Shown piece by piece: positions 45,201-54,619 of a stretch of 64,000 nucleotides of DNA. Made by a program: the position numbers and the translations under genes. Below the pieces are notes generated by a model. That model saw only the letters and a list, made by a program, of their open reading frames with translations. It was not told the DNA's origin and did not search any database. This DNA comes from Patescibacteria group bacterium (GTDB taxonomy: Bacteria; Patescibacteriota; Dojkabacteria; JAKAPS01; JAJZLI01). The DNA is taken from the NCBI GenBank assembly GCA_023380695.1, contig JAMCRT010000030.1, positions 1 to 64,000 of the forward strand, in the 5' to 3' direction. Numbering within the stretch: the first letter of the stretch is position 1; each line of letters starts with the position of its first letter.

Positions 45201-47269
45201 ATAATACTATACAGTACAGTAAAAATAACCCGTTAACCTTAATTTTTTATGGTGGAAATTTCCTTGGTGTTGGAATTGCAGAAACCATTTTAAGGGAAGA
45301 CGGGAATGTTTTGATAATTGATGATTTTTCTAGAAAGAACTCCTATTTTTTTAAAAAAATAAAAGAATTTAAAAATAAAAATTTCAAAGGAGAAATAAAA
45401 TCTATAGATTTAAAATTTGCAAAAGACATAGAGCAAAATATTCCTAATGTAGACTTTTGCCTATTTATTGGAAATTTTAATGTAAAAACTTCTGATGAAT
45501 ATACAATTCTAAGATCATTAGAAAATTTCTTCAATATCACAAAAAAATATAATGCAAAATTCTTGGTTATAGCTAATATAAATGAAGGGGTAGACACAAG
45601 ATTTTCAGAAATAAAAAAACATATAAAAAGTTCTTCTCTAAAAGAAATAACTGACAACAAGGGAGCTCTTATAGAAATTGCAGATGTATATGGTGAAGAT
45701 ATGGACGATTTTATAGTAAACCCAATAAATGAAATTCTTCAAAGTGTTAAAGAGAAAAAAATCATTGATATAGAAAATCTTTCTGAATTTCATTACTACC
45801 TTTACATTGATGACGCAATAAATGGGATAATTAAGGTGCTATTCTCTCAAAAAGAAGGTGAGTATACTCTTTCAAATAAAGAGGATATATCCAATATATC
45901 TCTTGCTTTTAGAATATCTGACATATTAAAAATTAATGTAAAAAATTCTCAAATTAAACCAATGCAAAAGGAAGATAGAATAAAAACTATTTCATCTAAT
46001 GTTGAAGATTGGGAAACCCAGACATCTTTTGAGGAGGGGCTTAAAAGCACAGTACTTCATAAAATGGCAGGGGAAATATCTAATGTATATAATATCAATA
46101 AAGGATTTTCTTTTGAAAATAAAAAGGAAATACCAGAAAAACACATATTTAAAAAAAATAATACGCTAGATATTAAAAATTTTGACAATATTAAAAATAA
46201 GTACTTGAAAAATGAATATATCAATAAAACTATACTTACCCCTGAAAGAAAAAAAGAAATATTGAAAAGGAAAATAAAGAAAAAAACCTTAAAGTATTCC
46301 CTTATCATTATATTATATATTGCAATAATAGCTCCATTTATACTCTCTTTTATAGAATATATACAGTTGAATAGTAACTTAAAAAATGAAGTAGTGCAAA
46401 TAAAAAATATTAATAGCCTGCAAAGCATTAATCCTTTAAATAAAAGAATATCTACAGAAATCAGTACACTCAATGAATACATAAATCTTGGATATTTCAT
46501 ATTATCTCCATTATCAAAATATAGCCCAACAAAAAACATTCTTTTGTCATCAGAAAGCTTTAATAATGCTATGTATTTTACAAATTATAATAAAAACTTA
46601 CTCAAATCTTTTTATTTTTCTAGCTTTTCAAATTCAAAAAAAACTGTTTTACAAAAAATAAATATGGGGTACCTTACATCTAGCGGAAAAATACAGATAA
46701 GTTCTGCAAATTTAGATCTTAATAATAAATCAATCCTTCCCTCTATTAAAAACACAATTGCAAATAATATAAGCTCAATAGAAAATATGAACTTGAGAAT
46801 ATTAAATTCCTTAAATATAACATATCAAATGTTTTCAGGAAAAAAATATTATACATTAATATATCTTAATACAAATAACACATCTTCAGTTTCAGGAAAT
46901 ATAGAAAAGTATACCCTTGTTGCGCTGTATAATGGAACCATAGACAATATTATCTCCTCTCCAAATGCAGGAGATTTGAATCAAATACAGAGTAATACAA
47001 ATATTCCTCAAACCTCTGAAAATATTTCATCTAGAGTAGATAGTGCATTCAAAATTACAAATACAGGAATAATATATATAACTAAAAATGCTCAAACATC
47101 TTTTGAAAAAATACTAGGAAAATCACCTACAATAAAAAATTATAGTGCAGCAAATATAAGTGCAAAATCTAAAATATTTGATCTTTTATATAATAAGTAT
47201 TTTGGAAAAGATGTTATAATATATATTACTGACCCAAAATTTCAAAATATAAATACACTAATCTACTAA
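45197..47269 (+). CDS. Epimerase-like domain fused to DUF4012-type membrane protein
   Basis: Residues 10-270 form a Rossmann/SDR epimerase-like domain (FYGGNFLGVGIAETILREDG, later ADVYGEDMDDF and YLYIDDAINGIIKVL). A Lys-rich linker and one transmembrane helix (about 370-390) lead to an outer domain like DUF4012 (YYTLIYLNTNNTSSVSGNIEKYTLVALYNGTID). The catalytic YxxxK of SDR enzymes is not evident, so the first domain may only bind a nucleotide sugar. Neighbours are PEGA and a WecA-like transferase, consistent with surface polymer work. Confidence 0.65.
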   Translation: MNNTIQYSKNNPLTLIFYGGNFLGVGIAETILREDGNVLIIDDFSRKNSYFFKKIKEFKNKNFKGEIKSIDLKFAKDIEQNIPNVDFCLFIGNFNVKTSDEYTILRSLENFFNITKKYNAKFLVIANINEGVDTRFSEIKKHIKSSSLKEITDNKGALIEIADVYGEDMDDFIVNPINEILQSVKEKKIIDIENLSEFHYYLYIDDAINGIIKVLFSQKEGEYTLSNKEDISNISLAFRISDILKINVKNSQIKPMQKEDRIKTISSNVEDWETQTSFEEGLKSTVLHKMAGEISNVYNINKGFSFENKKEIPEKHIFKKNNTLDIKNFDNIKNKYLKNEYINKTILTPERKKEILKRKIKKKTLKYSLIIILYIAIIAPFILSFIEYIQLNSNLKNEVVQIKNINSLQSINPLNKRISTEISTLNEYINLGYFILSPLSKYSPTKNILLSSESFNNAMYFTNYNKNLLKSFYFSSFSNSKKTVLQKINMGYLTSSGKIQISSANLDLNNKSILPSIKNTIANNISSIENMNLRILNSLNITYQMFSGKKYYTLIYLNTNNTSSVSGNIEKYTLVALYNGTIDNIISSPNAGDLNQIQSNTNIPQTSENISSRVDSAFKITNTGIIYITKNAQTSFEKILGKSPTIKNYSAANISAKSKIFDLLYNKYFGKDVIIYITDPKFQNINTLIY

Positions 47270-47270
47270 T

Positions 47271-47729
47271 ATGAGCTCTACTAATAAAAATTATATAGAT
47301 GAAATTTCTTTATTTTCAAAAAATGAATTTAGAGGAAAAGATGTTTTTTCAAAATTTAAAAACTATACAGATGAAAACAACAAAGTATTACAATTGAGAT
47401 CTTTTTACAAGTCTCCTACTATAATATTTTTAGCATTTACAACATTTATTGTATTAATTATAGATTTAATTTTATTTTTTAAGTATTGTATAAATTTATC
47501 ATCTAAATTAAATATTCCTATATATAATCACTCTAACGTAGTTTTTACAAATTTTTCTATATTAGAGATATTAATTATTTTAATAATCTTGTCTGCCGTC
47601 TCTTTTTATCTATCATTTAAAACTTATGTTAATATACTATATGTTTCCTTATTCATATTAACTTTTAATGTCTTTATTAATATGATATTTTTAATTACTT
47701 TTTATAAATTTTTACAAATAACAATATGA
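47271..47729 (+). CDS. Small polytopic membrane protein
   Basis: 152 residues with a polar 50-residue N-terminus and about four hydrophobic segments. It follows the previous stop by 1 nt and overlaps the WecA-like gene by 4 nt, so it belongs to the same operon. No family recognised. Confidence 0.55.
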   Translation: MSSTNKNYIDEISLFSKNEFRGKDVFSKFKNYTDENNKVLQLRSFYKSPTIIFLAFTTFIVLIIDLILFFKYCINLSSKLNIPIYNHSNVVFTNFSILEILIILIILSAVSFYLSFKTYVNILYVSLFILTFNVFINMIFLITFYKFLQITI

Positions 47730-48823
47730 TTATATTCTCTCATCTTGGAAAATATCTTGAGCTATTTCCTTTATTTATAATATCGTTTATTACTACACTA
47801 ATTATTACACCTCTCATTGGTATAATATCTAAAAGATTTAAGATTTATGACAACCCTCCTACTCTGAGAAATGATCCTACCGCAAAAAGAAGAATCCATA
47901 ATGTAAAAAAATTAAGACTAGGGGGAATAGCTATAATTATTCCTTTTGTTATTTTAACTCTTTTAAATCTTCCTCTTACAAAAAACCTTATTATTTTTAT
48001 AATATGTATATTAATACTTTTAACTGTAGGTATTATTGATGATATATTTGATATACCTGCAAAATACCAATTATTGTTTCAAATAATAGTAGGCCTTATT
48101 ACTGTACTTTCTGGTATTGATATAAACTATATATCAAAACCTCTTGGGGGAATATTCTTTTTCAATCAATTTCCAGTAAATATATTTGGAAATACAGTAT
48201 ATCTCTTATCTGCATTTATTACTTTTATTTGGATACTCTTTATAATTAATGCCATAAAATGGATGGCAGGAACAGATGGTCTTGCTGAGGGTAACGTATC
48301 TATTGCTGCAATTATCATTGCACTTCTTTCTATAAGATTCTTTACACATGATACAGCTGTAATGGGGTTCATATTTTCAGGATTAATGCTTGGCTTTCTC
48401 TTTTATAATTTTTATCCATCTAAAATATTCTCTGGTTCATCAGGAAAAAGTGTTTACGGATATATAATTGCAATTCTTGCTATATATTCAGGAGCAAAAC
48501 TTGCATCAACTATAATTGTTTTATCTATCCCCATAATAGATGCAATATATGTTATCTATAAAAGAATAAGGGAAGAAAAGCCAAAAAGTATTTCTGCCCT
48601 TATCAAAATTAATGACAAAAGACATCTTCATTATAAATTATTAGGGCTTGGATATAATCAAAGGCAGGTAGCATTAATTGAATATATTTTTACTATAATA
48701 ATAGGGATAGTAGCTCTAATTGTGACAGGATTTCATAAAGCTATAATACTCGCAGTCATTCTTCTTATAATAATGCTATTTATTTTTACAGTAAATAAAA
48801 AAAGTAAAGTTAAAAACATATAA
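47726..48823 (+). CDS. Polyprenyl-phosphate sugar-1-phosphate transferase (WecA/TagO/MraY superfamily)
   Basis: About ten membrane helices and the family motifs: KRRIHNVKKLRLGGIAI, VGIIDDIFDIPAKYQLLFQI (Asp pair), WMAGTDGLAEGNVSIAA (in place of NxxNxxDGLDGLA), and the histidine loop DKRHLHYKLLGLG. It would start lipid-linked glycan synthesis by moving a HexNAc-1-phosphate to undecaprenyl phosphate. The HLHxxLLxxG form favours WecA/TagO over MraY. Confidence 0.85.
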   Translation: MIIFSHLGKYLELFPLFIISFITTLIITPLIGIISKRFKIYDNPPTLRNDPTAKRRIHNVKKLRLGGIAIIIPFVILTLLNLPLTKNLIIFIICILILLTVGIIDDIFDIPAKYQLLFQIIVGLITVLSGIDINYISKPLGGIFFFNQFPVNIFGNTVYLLSAFITFIWILFIINAIKWMAGTDGLAEGNVSIAAIIIALLSIRFFTHDTAVMGFIFSGLMLGFLFYNFYPSKIFSGSSGKSVYGYIIAILAIYSGAKLASTIIVLSIPIIDAIYVIYKRIREEKPKSISALIKINDKRHLHYKLLGLGYNQRQVALIEYIFTIIIGIVALIVTGFHKAIILAVILLIIMLFIFTVNKKSKVKNI

Positions 48824-48862
48824 CTTTAATGAAAATTTAATATAGTATGATATAATTTAGTA

Positions 48863-49222
48863 ATGATAAAAAACAAAGAAGAGATAACAGAATATTTATC
48901 TTCAATTCCACCTTATTGTGAAAAATGTGGAACAATGTATAACAAAGATAAGGTTGAAGTTATTGATAAAAATCAAAATATGACAATTATTTACATAATG
49001 TGTGAAAATTGTAAAACAAAAAATGTCTTCTATGTAGTAAAACCTATGAACTTTGTTAGTAGGGCAAATTTAATAGTAGACCTTGATATGGAAGAAATAA
49101 AAAAATTTGCAGGATCAAGAAAAATAGACTCTAATGATATATTAAATGTCTTTGATCTTTTATCCACTAAGAAAGCTAAAAACTCAAAGGATTTTTTAAA
49201 AATTATTAATAGTAATGTTTAA
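48863..49222 (+). CDS. Small zinc-ribbon-like protein
   Basis: 119 residues. CEKCGTMYNKDKVEVIDKNQ and CENCKTKN place two CxxC pairs about 33 residues apart, enough for one zinc ribbon. The rest is helical and charged. TATAAT (48851-48856) ends 6 nt before the ATG. Overlaps the next gene by 8 nt. Confidence 0.6.
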   Translation: MIKNKEEITEYLSSIPPYCEKCGTMYNKDKVEVIDKNQNMTIIYIMCENCKTKNVFYVVKPMNFVSRANLIVDLDMEEIKKFAGSRKIDSNDILNVFDLLSTKKAKNSKDFLKIINSNV

Positions 49223-49481
49223 AAAAATATCTGTAAATAAAATATCCTTAATACAAAATGAAATAGAAATAAAAAAAATATTAAACAGATATTTTTTAAA
49301 ACACCTTAAAGAAGATTTTGATGAATTTATTATATTTAAAAATTTTAGTAATAACACCTTAAGCCTTATAATTAAAGAACCAACACTTGCTCAATATATA
49401 AATCTTGATAAAAAAAATATATTAAATATTCTTAATAAAAAATTTGAAATTTCTGATATAAAAATTAAAGTTGGAAATTAA
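49215..49481 (+). CDS. DUF721/DciA-like small protein
   Basis: 88 residues. The middle (NTLSLIIKEPTLAQYINLDKKNILNILNKKF) follows the DciA pattern L.I....P.LAQ.L...K..IL..LN. DciA helps load the replicative helicase and often lies near dnaA/dnaN; here the gene is convergent with dnaN with no gap. The match is short and from pattern only. Confidence 0.45.
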   Translation: MFKKISVNKISLIQNEIEIKKILNRYFLKHLKEDFDEFIIFKNFSNNTLSLIIKEPTLAQYINLDKKNILNILNKKFEISDIKIKVGN

Positions 49482-50615
49482 TTATCTCTCATATAATGGC
49501 ATTATTAAATATGTATAATTACCAAGGTTTTTATCTATAATTTTAGATACTTTTCTAGATTCTGAACTGTTTAATTCAATTGAAATTTTTTCACCATCGC
49601 TGTGGTTTAAAAAATCCATTATATAATTTGCATTAAAATTAACACTTATATCTTTACCTTCAATTTTTGTTTTTATAGATGAATTTAGATCTCCAACTTC
49701 TTTTAATCCAGAATTAAATTCTACTTTATTTTCAATTGAATTAAACAGTTCAGAATCTATAGATATTTCTTTAAATTTAAAAGGTGTTGAAAGTTTTAAA
49801 ATATTTTTTAAGTCCTCCCTTTTAATTTCAAATGATGTTGAATAGAATTCTGGAAATATTTTTTTGTAATCTGGATATTTTCCTTGTATAATTCTTGATA
49901 TAAATTTTATATTTTCTATTTCAAAAAGTATTTGATTTCCAGAAATCATATATATATACATAGATACATTATCTTCAAAATTTTTAGTTTTTATAATATC
50001 TGAAATATTATCAAGAGCTTCTTTTGAAATAACTAGATTGTCTATAGAAGATTTTATATCTTCGCTTTCTATTGATATACTGGCTAATCTAAAACCATTA
50101 ATTCCAATAAAGTTTATATTTTTTTCGTCAAATTCCATTAAAACACCTGTTAAAATAGGTCTTGCTTTATCTTTGGATGTTGCAAAAGATACTTTATCTA
50201 TAGCAAAAGATAAAGCATTTGGATTTATTTTTATAAAATAATCTGTATCCTTGTCTCTATCAGGAATATCTGGATATTCATCTGTTGGAATTGTATTTAA
50301 ACTAATTTCATTTTTTTTGTCTTTTATATAAAGAGTGTTGTCTTGTAATAATATATTTATAATACTAGATTTTAAATTTGCTATTATTTCGTAGAAATTT
50401 TTTAAATTTATTGTGCATTCACCTTTTTCTATAACCTCTATACCTACAATAGTAATTGCACTCTGTTCTAAATTTGTACTTTTAATTACTAGTTTTTTCC
50501 CATCCACTAAAAGTAGTGCATTATTTAAAATAGGAATAGATGTTCTAACAGGAACTGTTTTTATATTTAAACTTAAAGCCTCAAGTAAGTTTTCTCTTTT
50601 TATTCTAATATTCAT
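49482..50615 (-). CDS. dnaN: DNA polymerase III beta subunit (sliding clamp)
   Basis: 377 residues, three clamp domains. Opens with MNIRIKRENLLEALSLNIKTVPVRTSIPILNNALL, has NFYEII, FIGINGFRLAS and ends GNYTYLIMPLYER, where E. coli has YVVMPMRL. It is downstream of dnaA on the same strand with a 279-nt gap. Confidence 0.95.
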   Translation of the reverse strand: MNIRIKRENLLEALSLNIKTVPVRTSIPILNNALLLVDGKKLVIKSTNLEQSAITIVGIEVIEKGECTINLKNFYEIIANLKSSIINILLQDNTLYIKDKKNEISLNTIPTDEYPDIPDRDKDTDYFIKINPNALSFAIDKVSFATSKDKARPILTGVLMEFDEKNINFIGINGFRLASISIESEDIKSSIDNLVISKEALDNISDIIKTKNFEDNVSMYIYMISGNQILFEIENIKFISRIIQGKYPDYKKIFPEFYSTSFEIKREDLKNILKLSTPFKFKEISIDSELFNSIENKVEFNSGLKEVGDLNSSIKTKIEGKDISVNFNANYIMDFLNHSDGEKISIELNSSESRKVSKIIDKNLGNYTYLIMPLYER

Positions 50616-50894
50616 AATATATTATATATGTAAGTATTATTATGTATTGTTTATAACTCAAAAATTTCTATATATTTATTATAGTTACACTTCTAATCTA
50701 TGTGCAATACATGTTCATAATATAAATTTATCAAAAATACTACAAACAATTAATAATTTAAAATTAATACATTAATTTAACTTTAAATACAATGTGTATA
50801 AAATTAAATTTTTGTGTATTTAATTTTATAACAATAATTGTATTAATTAAAATTATACTACTTCAAAGATATTTATAAACAATTTATAAACACC
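50616..50894. other. dnaA-dnaN intergenic, AT-rich, candidate origin part
   Basis: A perfect 13-bp inverted repeat (50797-50809 and 50818-50830, 8-nt loop) of pure A/T lies here. TTATAAACA, one base off the DnaA-box consensus, occurs twice near 50870-50890, and its complement near 50649. No gene. It could be an unwinding region or simply a weak terminator of dnaA. Confidence 0.35.
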
Positions 50895-52229
50895 CTATTG
50901 TAAAGAACTTCGTATTTCATAAATTTGATTTTTTAGAGCATAATCATCATTTATCATTTTTTCTATTTTATCTACTGCATACATTACTGTTGTATGATCT
51001 TTTCTTTTTAAAAGACTTGCTACATCTGTATAGGGAAGATTTAAATCTACTCTTAAAAGATACATAGCTACCTGTCTTGGCATAACCACTTTATTTGTTC
51101 TTCTTTCTCCCCTTATTTCTTTTATTGATATACCAAATTTTTCACATATTGTATTTATAACATCTTGGGGTTTTATTCTTTTTATAGTTTTTTTTATCTG
51201 TATTCCTAAAATATCTTGTATTTCACTAAATCCCAGTTTTTTTTGTAAAGAATTTTGTATTGCTTCTATTTTTGTTAAAATTCCTTCAAGTTCTCTTACA
51301 TTGGATCCAAAATTCTCAGATATAAAATTTATTATATCTTTATCAAATGTTATGTTTTTTTCTTCACATTTTTTATTTAAAATTGCAGTTTTTAGTTCTA
51401 TATCTGGAACTCCAATGTCAGCAACCATTCCACCTTCAAATCTAGATACTAATCTTTCTTCTAAATTTTCTATATCTCTTGGGTGTCTGTCTGAGGCTAA
51501 TATTATTTGCTTATTTGCTTGATGAAGAGAATTAAATGTGTGGAAAAACTCTTCTTGAGTTCCTTTTTTACCAGATATAAATTGTATATCATCAATTATT
51601 AAAACATCTTTATCTCTGTATTTTTTCCTAAATTTATCTGAAGAACCATTCTTAATAGACTCTATTAGTTCTCCTAGAAATGTCTCTGAAGATAAATAAA
51701 CTACAGAATAACCCTTATTCTTATCTTCTATGGCATTTCCTATGGCTTGTAGTAAGTGGGTTTTTCCAAGACCAACACCTCCAAATATAAAGAGAGGGTT
51801 GTATATCATTCCAGGTTTCTCAACTACTGCAATAGAAGCTGCATGTGCAAGTCTGTTTGAGGAACCGACAACAAAATTAGAGAATAGGTATTTTTTATTT
51901 AGATTTGAGGTTTGTTTTTTATCTGTATTGTCTGTTTCTTTTGTATATTCAAATATTGGAGATATGTCATCATCTTCTAGTTTTTGTATAATTGAAAAAT
52001 TGATATCAATGGGTTCTCCTGAGGCATCTTGAAGTGCATTTCTTACAGTATTTAAATAGTTGTTTTGAATATAGTCTACTATAAATGAATTCTGACATTC
52101 TATATTTGCAACCCCATCTTTAATTTCTTTTAAATTTAATTTTGAAAACCAAACTTTAAAACTCTTTTCAGGAACCTTCAGTTGTATTTTGTCAGTTGCT
52201 ATTTTCCAAACAGAGTTGATGTTGTCCAT
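50895..52229 (-). CDS. dnaA: Chromosomal replication initiator DnaA
   Basis: 444 residues: domain I (SVWKIATDKIQLKVPEKSFKVWF), short linker, AAA+ domain with Walker A FGGVGLGKTHLLQAIGN, Walker B LIIDDIQFI, and LEGGMVADIG box. The DNA-binding domain has the signature VAMYLLRVDLNLPYTDVASLLKRKDHTTVMYAVDKI. Start at ATG 52229 matches family N-termini. Confidence 0.97.
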   Translation of the reverse strand: MDNINSVWKIATDKIQLKVPEKSFKVWFSKLNLKEIKDGVANIECQNSFIVDYIQNNYLNTVRNALQDASGEPIDINFSIIQKLEDDDISPIFEYTKETDNTDKKQTSNLNKKYLFSNFVVGSSNRLAHAASIAVVEKPGMIYNPLFIFGGVGLGKTHLLQAIGNAIEDKNKGYSVVYLSSETFLGELIESIKNGSSDKFRKKYRDKDVLIIDDIQFISGKKGTQEEFFHTFNSLHQANKQIILASDRHPRDIENLEERLVSRFEGGMVADIGVPDIELKTAILNKKCEEKNITFDKDIINFISENFGSNVRELEGILTKIEAIQNSLQKKLGFSEIQDILGIQIKKTIKRIKPQDVINTICEKFGISIKEIRGERRTNKVVMPRQVAMYLLRVDLNLPYTDVASLLKRKDHTTVMYAVDKIEKMINDDYALKNQIYEIRSSLQ

Positions 52230-52433
52230 AAATGAAGTAAATCAAAATTATTAATATTAAAAATTTTTTGGGACAATTTAGTGATTTTTATAATAACAAA
52301 TTGTGGATAACTTTTCAATTATTTGATTAAATGTCGTATAATAACAATATATTTTGTATGGCATCTTTATTAAGTGAATAAGCACAACCTAGAGTGCAAT
52401 TATTCAATTAACTGGAGAGATGTCCCCGATTTA
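52230..52433. other. Region upstream of dnaA with a DnaA box
   Basis: TGTGGATAA at 52302-52310 is a perfect DnaA box (complement of TTATCCACA) within AT-rich DNA. Only this one strict box is visible, so autoregulation of dnaA is at least as likely as an origin. Confidence 0.45.
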
Positions 52434-53078
52434 TTATAAAATGGCATTAACACTATCTGAAGAGTCTTCAAGCTTAGCTTCATCTATAACTTTATTTAAG
52501 TGAGTTTTTGTCATAGTTTTTAATTTTTTTGAAGGTATTTTCTCTACCCAGTTGAACAACCCGTTATAATCAAAATTTGATGGCAATGTTAACTCAACCA
52601 ATGAAACATGGCGAGACCCAAGAACCGAGAGCAGATAAATTGTGTCGAATAGTGCTTTTTCCTTTGTTGCTAAACGTACTCCATTTGTTTCAATAAATCC
52701 TCCATAGAGTTCTTTTGTAATATGATAAATGTGGAAAGTACCTAATGCAGTAGGTATTTTTTGAGCACGATCTAAAGATATAACATGGATTTCTTTGGGA
52801 ATTTGTTCAATCATATCATGCCTTGATAAGGCTGTCCAAAAAGATCCATAGGCACTATATGGAGCGGTAAGATATGGGGCAACAATAAGTGGATCCCTTA
52901 TTGTGCTAATTGCCCACAATCCCCTTTTTATTTTTGTAACAACTCCAGAGTCTACTAGGGTTAACATAGTCTGGGATGCAGCTGGTAGGGTTTTTTTTAA
53001 AACTAAAGCTACCTCAGTAGTTGTGACTATCGGTTTTTTAACTTGCGCTAGACGACCCAACGACATTATAGAATTCAT
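52434..53078 (-). CDS. AbiEi-type antitoxin/transcriptional regulator
   Basis: 214 residues. The N-terminal winged helix (VTTTEVALVLKKTLPAASQTMLTLVDSGVVTKIKRGLWAI) is as in AbiEi_4 proteins; the C-terminal part has ATKEKALFDTIYLL, typical of the family. Overlaps the upstream AbiEii-like gene by 1 nt. In most AbiE operons the antitoxin comes first; here the order is reversed. Confidence 0.8.
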   Translation of the reverse strand: MNSIMSLGRLAQVKKPIVTTTEVALVLKKTLPAASQTMLTLVDSGVVTKIKRGLWAISTIRDPLIVAPYLTAPYSAYGSFWTALSRHDMIEQIPKEIHVISLDRAQKIPTALGTFHIYHITKELYGGFIETNGVRLATKEKALFDTIYLLSVLGSRHVSLVELTLPSNFDYNGLFNWVEKIPSKKLKTMTKTHLNKVIDEAKLEDSSDSVNAIL

Positions 53079-53896
53079 TATTTATCCTCCTTTTGGATTT
53101 TGATCTTTTTAATTTTATTAAATTTGTTTGAATTCTTATTTTTATGTATATTATTCATACGATTTATGACAAATTCATGCATCCTTTCCCATGACTTTAT
53201 AGAGTCATATGTTATTCTAAAATCATCTTTTAAAAAAGGGATTACCTGTTCTTTGAAATCTTCATAAGTTAGATTCTCTACTCTTGATAAGGCCTCTAAT
53301 ATATCTTTCTGTTTTAATATAGTGAGGTGACTTTCTGTTTTTCTGAATAATATCTCTAAATCAAAAATGTCTCTAGCCTTTGTTTCATTTCTTCTTGCTA
53401 GTGCCATAATTTTTTGGTCAATCATTGCATCTAAATTATATCTTTGCAGTAAGTATGGAGTAATGCCATATTGCCCAACAATGCTTTCGGGAATATCTAT
53501 TGTATCAAAACCATAGTCACTATGACGACCAGAAAATTCTATTTTAGTTCTAATTTCAACATCAGAGTTAGTTAAAACTAATCCTAATTTCCAGCGATGA
53601 GTAGTTGTAGTCTGTTTTGGTTTACTAATATTTACAATGGAAATATTAGCACTATTAAGAGTACTAATAAGTACATTACTAACTAAAACCTGACCAACAA
53701 TTTTTTCTAGCTTTAATCCTTCATCTTTGATTAAATCTAGCTCAATGTCATTAGAATACCTAGGACTATTAAAATAATACCTAAGATTAGCACCACCTTT
53801 AAGTACGTAATTTTTTGGATTATACTTATAAACCAAAACCGATAAAAATGTTAAATGGAACCGTTCTATAATTTGTGGTTTTGACGTTTCATTCAT
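53078..53896 (-). CDS. AbiEii/AbiGii nucleotidyltransferase toxin
   Basis: 272 residues. YVLKGGANLRYYFNSPRYSNDIELDL holds the GG and the D.D/E-type nucleotidyltransferase site (usual GGTaL....R.S.DiDl). MIDQKIMALARRNETKARDIFDLEILF is the second family block. Forms a type IV toxin-antitoxin or abortive-infection pair with the following gene, placed between dnaA and a pilin cluster. Confidence 0.85.
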   Translation of the reverse strand: MNETSKPQIIERFHLTFLSVLVYKYNPKNYVLKGGANLRYYFNSPRYSNDIELDLIKDEGLKLEKIVGQVLVSNVLISTLNSANISIVNISKPKQTTTTHRWKLGLVLTNSDVEIRTKIEFSGRHSDYGFDTIDIPESIVGQYGITPYLLQRYNLDAMIDQKIMALARRNETKARDIFDLEILFRKTESHLTILKQKDILEALSRVENLTYEDFKEQVIPFLKDDFRITYDSIKSWERMHEFVINRMNNIHKNKNSNKFNKIKKIKIQKEDK

Positions 53897-53978
53897 AATA
53901 TATAACTGTACTATAAATTAAATTATAATGCAACTATATGTATCGTCAATACGGACTGAAATATGTTACAATTGATTA

Positions 53979-54536
53979 ATGAAAAACGAAGGAAGATCTT
54001 CTATAAAAATACTTTTAATTGCTGTTATAGTAATAGTTATTCTTGCGTTAATTGTGTTTTTAAATATTCAAACAGGAAGAAAGGCTTATAACGTAATAAA
54101 TCCTGGTGGTAGGATTAATGATGCAAATAACCGGTCAAGGGTATCTAATATTAAGGCAATATTTGATGCTCTACAGATGTATTATTCCAATAATGGTACA
54201 TACCCTGCAGGTTTAAATAAACTTCCATCTCCCCTTATAACAAATGCCCCATATGGTTATTCTGTTACTGGATCTACAATTGGCGTACCTAATTGTGTTT
54301 CAGGTTCAGGAACAATACCTAATGCTACAGTTACAGTTTCTTCGTCTTGCACAAAGCTTACAGCAGGCTCTGTGATATATAAAGAACTCTCCAAATATAT
54401 AAGTGTTATTCCAACGGGGAATTACTATTTAGTTGAAAATAGTACAGGAAACAAAGTTGTAGTATTTGCAACTGGAATGAGGCAAGGAATAACATCCGAT
54501 ACTGAAGGTTATCCAGTAGCCTGGTATTATAACTAA
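53979..54536 (+). CDS. Pilin-like protein lacking the prepilin peptidase motif
   Basis: 185 residues, closely similar to the pilin at 55219 in its C-terminal 120 residues, including an almost identical block (VTGSTIGVPNCVSGSGTIPN...). The leader, however, reads MKNEGRSSIKILLIAVIVIVILALIVFL: the Gly remains, but FTLIE is replaced by RSSIK, so normal cleavage and Glu5-dependent assembly are unlikely. TACAAT is 6 nt before the ATG. Perhaps a non-assembled variant or a sequence donor. Confidence 0.65.
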   Translation: MKNEGRSSIKILLIAVIVIVILALIVFLNIQTGRKAYNVINPGGRINDANNRSRVSNIKAIFDALQMYYSNNGTYPAGLNKLPSPLITNAPYGYSVTGSTIGVPNCVSGSGTIPNATVTVSSSCTKLTAGSVIYKELSKYISVIPTGNYYLVENSTGNKVVVFATGMRQGITSDTEGYPVAWYYN

Positions 54537-54619
54537 ATATATCTAACACAAAATGTTTCTGTAACAATGTTTTTATAGAACACTTTTACTTCTTTTATTT
54601 ATTTGCTATAAATTAATTA

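Noticed and set aside
50797..50830. Strong terminator after dnaA
   Set aside because: The stem is 13 bp but consists only of A and T; stability would be poor, so it is reported only as part of the intergenic region.
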